A DNA stretch of 64,000 nucleotides from Linnemannia elongata (Eukaryota > Mortierellomycota > Mortierellomycetes > Mortierellales > Mortierellaceae): the NCBI GenBank assembly GCA_036320915.1, contig JAXBDG010000027.1:55935-119934 (forward strand), given 5' to 3'. Made by a program: the position numbers and the translations under genes. The notes under the pieces were generated by a model. The model had not been told where the DNA came from, did not search any database, and saw only the letters and a list, made by a program, of their open reading frames with translations. Shown piece after piece: positions 58,933-64,000 of this stretch (its first letter is position 1; every line of letters starts with the position of its first letter).

Positions 58933-61005
58933 CTAAACAGCTTGGGTTATTATTGACCTCTCGGTCTCATCAGGGGTCTTGATAGCCACGCTAGACTGAG
59001 GAGCTGCCTTGACATACCCCCTATCTTCAACCAGTGGCAAGAATGCTACCTGAGGGCGGTGTGTAAACTGTCGTCGTTCAATCTTCAGCATCACCCATTG
59101 AGGAGTATGCTTGACAAGGAATCGTGTGATCTTGGACGATGTGGACTAGATATCCCAGCAAATTCGAAGGAAGAAGAGCAAGAGAACAGGCAACATAATT
59201 AATTGCCATTCAAAATGATTGTGCAAACTCTTGCTGGGATCCATGACTGGGGAAAGACTTTACCTGGCCGACCATAGTCCTGAAAACCTTGCTGTTCACG
59301 AACGCTTTGGTGACCCAACCAATGCGCTCGCTTTTGTAGGCCATGAAAGCGTCCTCGATATCGCTGACGGTGGAGTGGAAGGGGAGACCGTTGATACGGT
59401 TGGCCAATTCGATGACATCGTGAATAGCGGTAGCAGCTCCGACACCTCCAGCAGGATTAAGCTGAAGAATGCACAGCAACAATGAAAAAAAAATGAAGGA
59501 AAATGTTATGTGTATGAACGGTTGATACACAATGCGTCACTCCGAGGCATGTGAAAGACGAGCAAACTATACCTTGTGGCATGCTAGGAGAAATGTACAA
59601 GAGGTGAAGCGAATAAAGCAATTGTGGATTAGAAAGTAGGACAACGGCACCTATCCTTGCACATGTTTCTCCTTAATGGATGACCAGAAAGTGTATACCC
59701 TACCATCTCCTACAAGAACTGTTCGGCCACTGTACCAGGTCTCAAAGACTTTCTCCTCGAGCATGACCTTCGAGAAATGACCGCTGGGTGTCAAGTCCAT
59801 CAAATCCTTAAGAGTCAGTTTCTTGTCGCCCCCGCCAATGATAGGAAAATCCTTGACCTCCTCGCACATTGCCATCGCTGCCTCCTGTCCCCAGTCCGAG
59901 TTGCTGAAGGAATTGTCCTCCTTGCTCGATTCCTCATCCAGGAAGAGAATAGATCCCCAACAAACGGTATTTTGCGCGGTGGTAAGTGTTGACCACTAAT
60001 AAAGTCGCGGAGGACAGGGAAGTTTTACATCAGAAAAAGTAGATTGCAATTAATATCATGCATAGTTACTACATCCATTCCTCTTACCGTGTACATCTTG
60101 TCTGTGGCGATGAAGTTGCGGAACTGACTCTCCTCCTGTGCAACGTCGGGAAACTCCTCTGGTGTGAGAGGACGGGTCTGTGCAAGAACGCATACAGTGG
60201 TGAAAGGAAGGGGGAGGTTGTCTGAGGGAGGAAGTTTGCCCTCATCTTTTAATTTGGCGTACAAACCCTTCCGAACCGCGCTGTAGGCGCCGTCAGCTCC
60301 GACAAGAATATCTCCCTTGACCTCTGAACCGTCCGTGAAGCGAATCAAGACACCGTTATCGTTACTTTCTGTTGTTGCGACCTTGGCACCGTAATGGATG
60401 CGCTCCTTGGGGATCTGGCGTGTGAGCAGGCTATGCACCTGTGGACGAGCAATAATATATCCGTTCGCACCGTACCTGCAAATAACATAAACGCCCAAAG
60501 GTCAAAGATGATTCGCTTTCTTTTCCACACCTCTTTCGAAAAAAGGTTTTACTTACAGAGCTTCATGTCCCCCAAAGTCCATGGAAAAGTCGACTACCCT
60601 GTCTTCGTTGCATAGTTTGATCGAGGACACGTATTTGCCGAGAGAGACAAACTCGTCGTAGATCCCGCATTGTTTGAAGAGGTTGGCTGTCGTACAGTTG
60701 AAGTACATCGCCGATCCTATATAACATAGATCCAAAGGATATAGTTCGTCTGTTATAAATCGAGGGAAAAATGAAACGAGCAAAGAGCAAAGGATGTTCA
60801 CATTCAGAAATGATCAGAGGGAAAGGGGTGAGAACTTACCAAGGGGCTTGACAACAGCAGCTCTCTCATAGATCTCAAAGGGGATGCCAGCCTTGTGAAG
60901 GAGCATGCCCAAGGTGAGTCCAGCCAACCCCGCTCCGACGATAAGGACCTTGGGACGCCCGCCCTGACCTGGGTACTGATTGAGTTGCTTTAAGGTTTCT
61001 GCCAT
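58933..61005 (-). CDS. FAD-dependent monooxygenase, paralogue C
   Basis: 475-aa protein from exons 61005-60840, 60716-60557, 60475-60088, 59995-59704, 59583-59573 (11-nt microexon), 59461-59264 and 59145-58933; phases all agree. Motifs: VLIVGAGLAGLTLGMLLHKA, GDILVGADGAYSAVRKGLYA and VLVGDGACHK followed by LNPAGGVGAA. It differs from its neighbours in its N-terminus (MAETLKQLNQYPGQGG in place of MEINPAVTF) and has no frame damage. Family and reaction are as for paralogue A. It is the most clearly intact member along with A. Confidence 0.92.
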
Positions 61006-61601
61006 GGTTTTCCTGATGTGTGGTGTGAATGTGTCGCGATCCCGAAATTTAATGGGTGGATGAGTGCAAGAGACAGTAGTGATGTAAAGGAGAAAGGAAT
61101 GAAGAAGGAAAAAAAGGGTAGATGAACGAAGAGAGATGCAGAGGTAATAAAAATGGAGATGAGGGCGATGGGCAGGAAACAGGTTAAAAACGATGTTCAC
61201 TCTGTCTTTTTTACCACAGAATGCTCTTGCCAGAGAAGAAGCATATTTGCGCCTTTTGAACGACAGAAAACTTTAATTCGCCTGGAAAATGGAAGGCGCT
61301 GCCGTCGTTTTGTATCGTGGTTAGACAAGGGCCGTAATAATTGTTCGTTGCCTTTCTTTACTGTGTACTACACAGTGCATGCTTGTCCGGCAAACACAAC
61401 TGCTCTCAATTACTTTTCTTTCATAAAAGAACACACATCGCAAAGTAGTGGAAGTCATTGGTGAGGTAGGCCGCAAAATGTGTGTGTATTTAGTATGTGG
61501 ATGTATTATTACACCTTGATGTATACTATCTTATCCAGCGCATTAAGGTAAAAAATAGAAGCTTGCTCTCTCTCCGGCTGTCTCTCTTTCTCTCGCTCCC
61601 T
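61006..61601. other. Spacer between monooxygenase C and D
   Basis: Promoter region of gene C, and the 3' flank of gene D with a short CT-rich tract at 61565-61600. No gene is seen. Confidence 0.4.
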
Positions 61602-63677
61602 TTATACAACTTGAGTTGTTTTCGATGGTTCAGTCTCCTCAGGAGCCTTGATAGACAAACTAGGCTGAGGAGCAGTCTTAATAGTACCCTTGTCCTCAGC
61701 TGCTGGCAAAAAGGCAGCCTGGGGACGATTGGTGAACTGGCGACGCTCAAACTTCCGCACGACCCATGCAGGCATATTCTTCACAATATACCGGGTGGCC
61801 TTGGACGAGACAGACTATTATGTACAATAGGGAGGGACCGGGACAACATCAATAACAGAATCAATCGCTGGTCGTTGGGCCTAAATATTGCAAAATGTGA
61901 TAAAAAGCGAGAAAGCCATCTCTTACCTGACCCGCCATGGTCCTAAAGGCCTTGCTATTTTCGAATGCCTTCTCAACCCAATCGATGCGCTCCTCTTGGT
62001 AGGCCTTGAATGCATCTTCAATCTCCTCCGCGATAGGATGGAAGGGGAGTCCGTTGATGCGGTTCGCCAATGCTATGGCATCATGCATGGCGTTGGCAGC
62101 ACCCACACCTCCAGCAGGATTGAACTAAGACACAGTGCAAAAAGAGAGTATGATAAGTACGCACAATAGTTTACAGTACTGTAGCAATATGCTTACTCAT
62201 TTCACAACATCATTCGTTGGCTCTACCTTATGGCATGCTAAAATGCAAAATCCATAGAAAAAGTGTATAATCGGAGAACCGGGCGGAAAAGGTTAGGCAC
62301 GATGAAGAAACATCCATATTTTGGTGAATACTTGCAAGTATGTGCAATTCAAACAGAAAAATGAACATACCATCACCGATGAGAACTGTACGACAGTCGT
62401 ACCAGGTCTTGAAGACTTTCTCCTCCAGCATGACCTTGGAGATCAACTCCTTAGGAGAGCGGTCGATCAAGTCTTGAAGAGTGAGGATCTTGTCGCCTCC
62501 ACTGATAATAGGAAAATCCTTAACTTGCTCGCACATCGCCGCAGCAGCCTCAGGTCCCCACTCTGAGTTACGAAAAGCGTCATTGTCTTTACTGGTTTCC
62601 TCATCAAGGAAGAGAATAGCACCCCAACACACAGTATTCTGGACTGTTGTTGCTGTGGACCACTAGCATGAACAATAAAACATAGATGTAGGGGTTAGGG
62701 TGGAGAGGCGAAAAAAGTAGGAGCCGGTTGGACCTATCCAAAAAAAATCAGTACCTACCGTGTACATCTTGTCAGTTGCGATAAAGTTGCGGAACTGAGA
62801 ATTCTTGATTGCCAGATCAGGGAACTCTTCGGGAGAAAGAGGTCGAGTTTGGCCAACAAGGCGGACTGTGCTGAAGGGAAGTGGGAGTGCATCAGATGCT
62901 GGGAGCTTGTTCGTCTTCTTCAGCTTTTCGTACAGTCCTTGGCGAACAGCACTGTAGGCTCCATCAGCTCCGACGAGGATGTCGCCTTCAGCTTCGCTTT
63001 TATCGCTGAAGCGAATAAGGACGCCGTTGCCGCCTTGGTCCATGGAGAGAACCTTCTTTCCCAAGTGAACGCGCTCTTTTGGAATCTGGCGGAGAAGCAA
63101 ATCATAAATCTGAGGTCGAGAAACAATGTATCCGTTGGCACCATACCTATTAGGGTAGACGAGAGATGTATGTTAGTTTCTAATTGGCAAGGCGTTCTTT
63201 GTTCAAGAAGAGCGAATCAAAAAGGCACCGTTATCTTACAGTTTCGTCGTGCCCCTCGAAATCCACTGAGAATTCGAGCTCTCTATTCTCGTTACACATC
63301 TTGATCGCAGAGACGTATTTGCCCAGGGCGAGAAACTCTTCATAAATCCCGCACTGCTTAAAGAGGTTGGCGGTGGTGCAGTTGAAGTACATCGCCGACC
63401 CTATAGCACAAAAAGAGTGTGGGTTAGATGATGGACGTTCTTCTGAGACAAATAGAGTTATCAGTGATCAATCAATAGAGTAATCCATGAACAGGGTGTT
63501 ACCAAGGGGCTTGATTTCAGCGGCACGCTCATAGATCTCGAAGGGGATATCGGCCTTGTGAAGAAGCATGCCAAGGGTCAGACCTGCCAGACCTGCGCCA
63601 ACGATGAGGACCTTGGGCCGTTTGGCATACATAATAGAACGGTCATGCTTAAAGGTGACGGCGGGGTTGATCTCCAT
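61602..63677 (-). CDS. FAD-dependent monooxygenase, paralogue D, possible 1-nt problem at the end of exon 2
   Basis: Exons 63677-63503, 63400-63240, 63146-62759, 62662-62371, 62237-62227 (microexon), 62124-61927 and 61814-61602. The N-terminus is nearly identical to paralogue B (MEINPAVTFKHDRSIMYAKR), so B and D are the closest pair. The FAD motifs VLIVGAGLAGLTLGMLLHKA and GDILVGADGAYSAVR, and the ACHK microexon, are present. Exon 2 measures 161 nt if it ends at the GTAAG donor at 63239, against 160 in A, B and C, which puts exon 3 out of frame. Either a 1-nt insertion near 63241-63249, or a non-canonical donor, is implied. Everything else is intact. Confidence 0.8.
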
Positions 63678-64000
63678 GGTGATGACGTTTTACTTTCCTG
63701 ATCTGAAGCGGCGAGATGAGAGAATGAAGGATGCCGGGAGGGAGAGTCGATGTCGTGTGGTGGGGATGATGAGCGATGGGAATGGAGAAAAAAGTAGATC
63801 AAGGAAAAAAAATGATCAACGGGGAAGAGAGATGCGGAAGGGCAAAGAAGTGGGCGTCGAGGAAAGAGGTACATAGGGAGGGAGAGCAAGTAGTCTCTCA
63901 TGTCGCACAACGGATAGAGATGCAAAATAAAACAAACAGAGCAAAGGAGCATGGGCAAATAGACTTTTCCTACTGTGGGACAACATAGAGTAGGGGGTGG
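63678..64000. other. Upstream region of monooxygenase D
   Basis: Pyrimidine-rich on the minus strand, as upstream of paralogue B. No other gene is seen before the window ends. Confidence 0.4.

Overview
The window is eukaryotic and most likely from an early-diverging filamentous fungus of the Mortierella type. Most genes are broken by short GT-AG introns (about 60 to 160 nt, some with CTAAC or CTTAC branch motifs). The gene families also fit: Sel1-repeat proteins, F-box/LRR proteins with 28-residue repeats, a Crinkler-type NTPase/nuclease, a RecQ-like helicase, and expanded FAD-dependent monooxygenases. No tRNA, rRNA or bacterial-style operon was seen. The species is an inference from family content.

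Left part (1-26.4 kb): the 3' portion of a VPS9/CUE endosomal Rab-GEF gene (to 3146). Then comes an inverted duplication carrying two head-to-head Sel1-repeat genes (3549-7506), the + copy with an in-frame stop, and a third, decayed relic of the same family near 8.0-8.5 kb. Further on are an orphan 564-aa reading frame (10176-11870), a Helitron Rep relic (12.6-13.2 kb), a VOC-fold protein (14515-14988), an F-box/LRR protein (15930-17489), a small secreted protein (18904-19272), a class-C beta-lactamase-like hydrolase (20271-22157), and a Crinkler-type P-loop NTPase plus PD-(D/E)XK nuclease (23659-26418) that lacks its 5' end.

Centre (26536-49616): a 23-kb composite mobile element with near-identical terminal inverted repeats of about 3.3 kb. 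On the minus strand it carries one long transcription unit: a Ulp1-type cysteine protease region, then FAR1 zinc-binding, MULE transposase and SWIM zinc-finger regions. A 1169-bp pogo-like transposon with a TA duplication interrupts the MULE coding sequence. A 5.4-kb intron of the same gene holds relics of a Tc1 transposase and a Helitron Rep/helicase. Two small putative zinc-finger genes sit just inside the two inverted repeats.

Right part (49.6-64 kb): a RecQ-like helicase whose 3' end runs into the right inverted repeat, a small F-box relic, and four tandem FAD-monooxygenase paralogues on the minus strand. All four share the same seven-exon structure, including an 11-nt microexon; two of them carry single-base frame problems.

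Main idea: the RecQ helicase on the right of the element and the NTPase/nuclease on its left lie on the same strand, and their splice phases match across the element. They look like two halves of one helicase-NTPase-nuclease gene split by the 23-kb insertion. This is an inference; an empty-site allele would test it.
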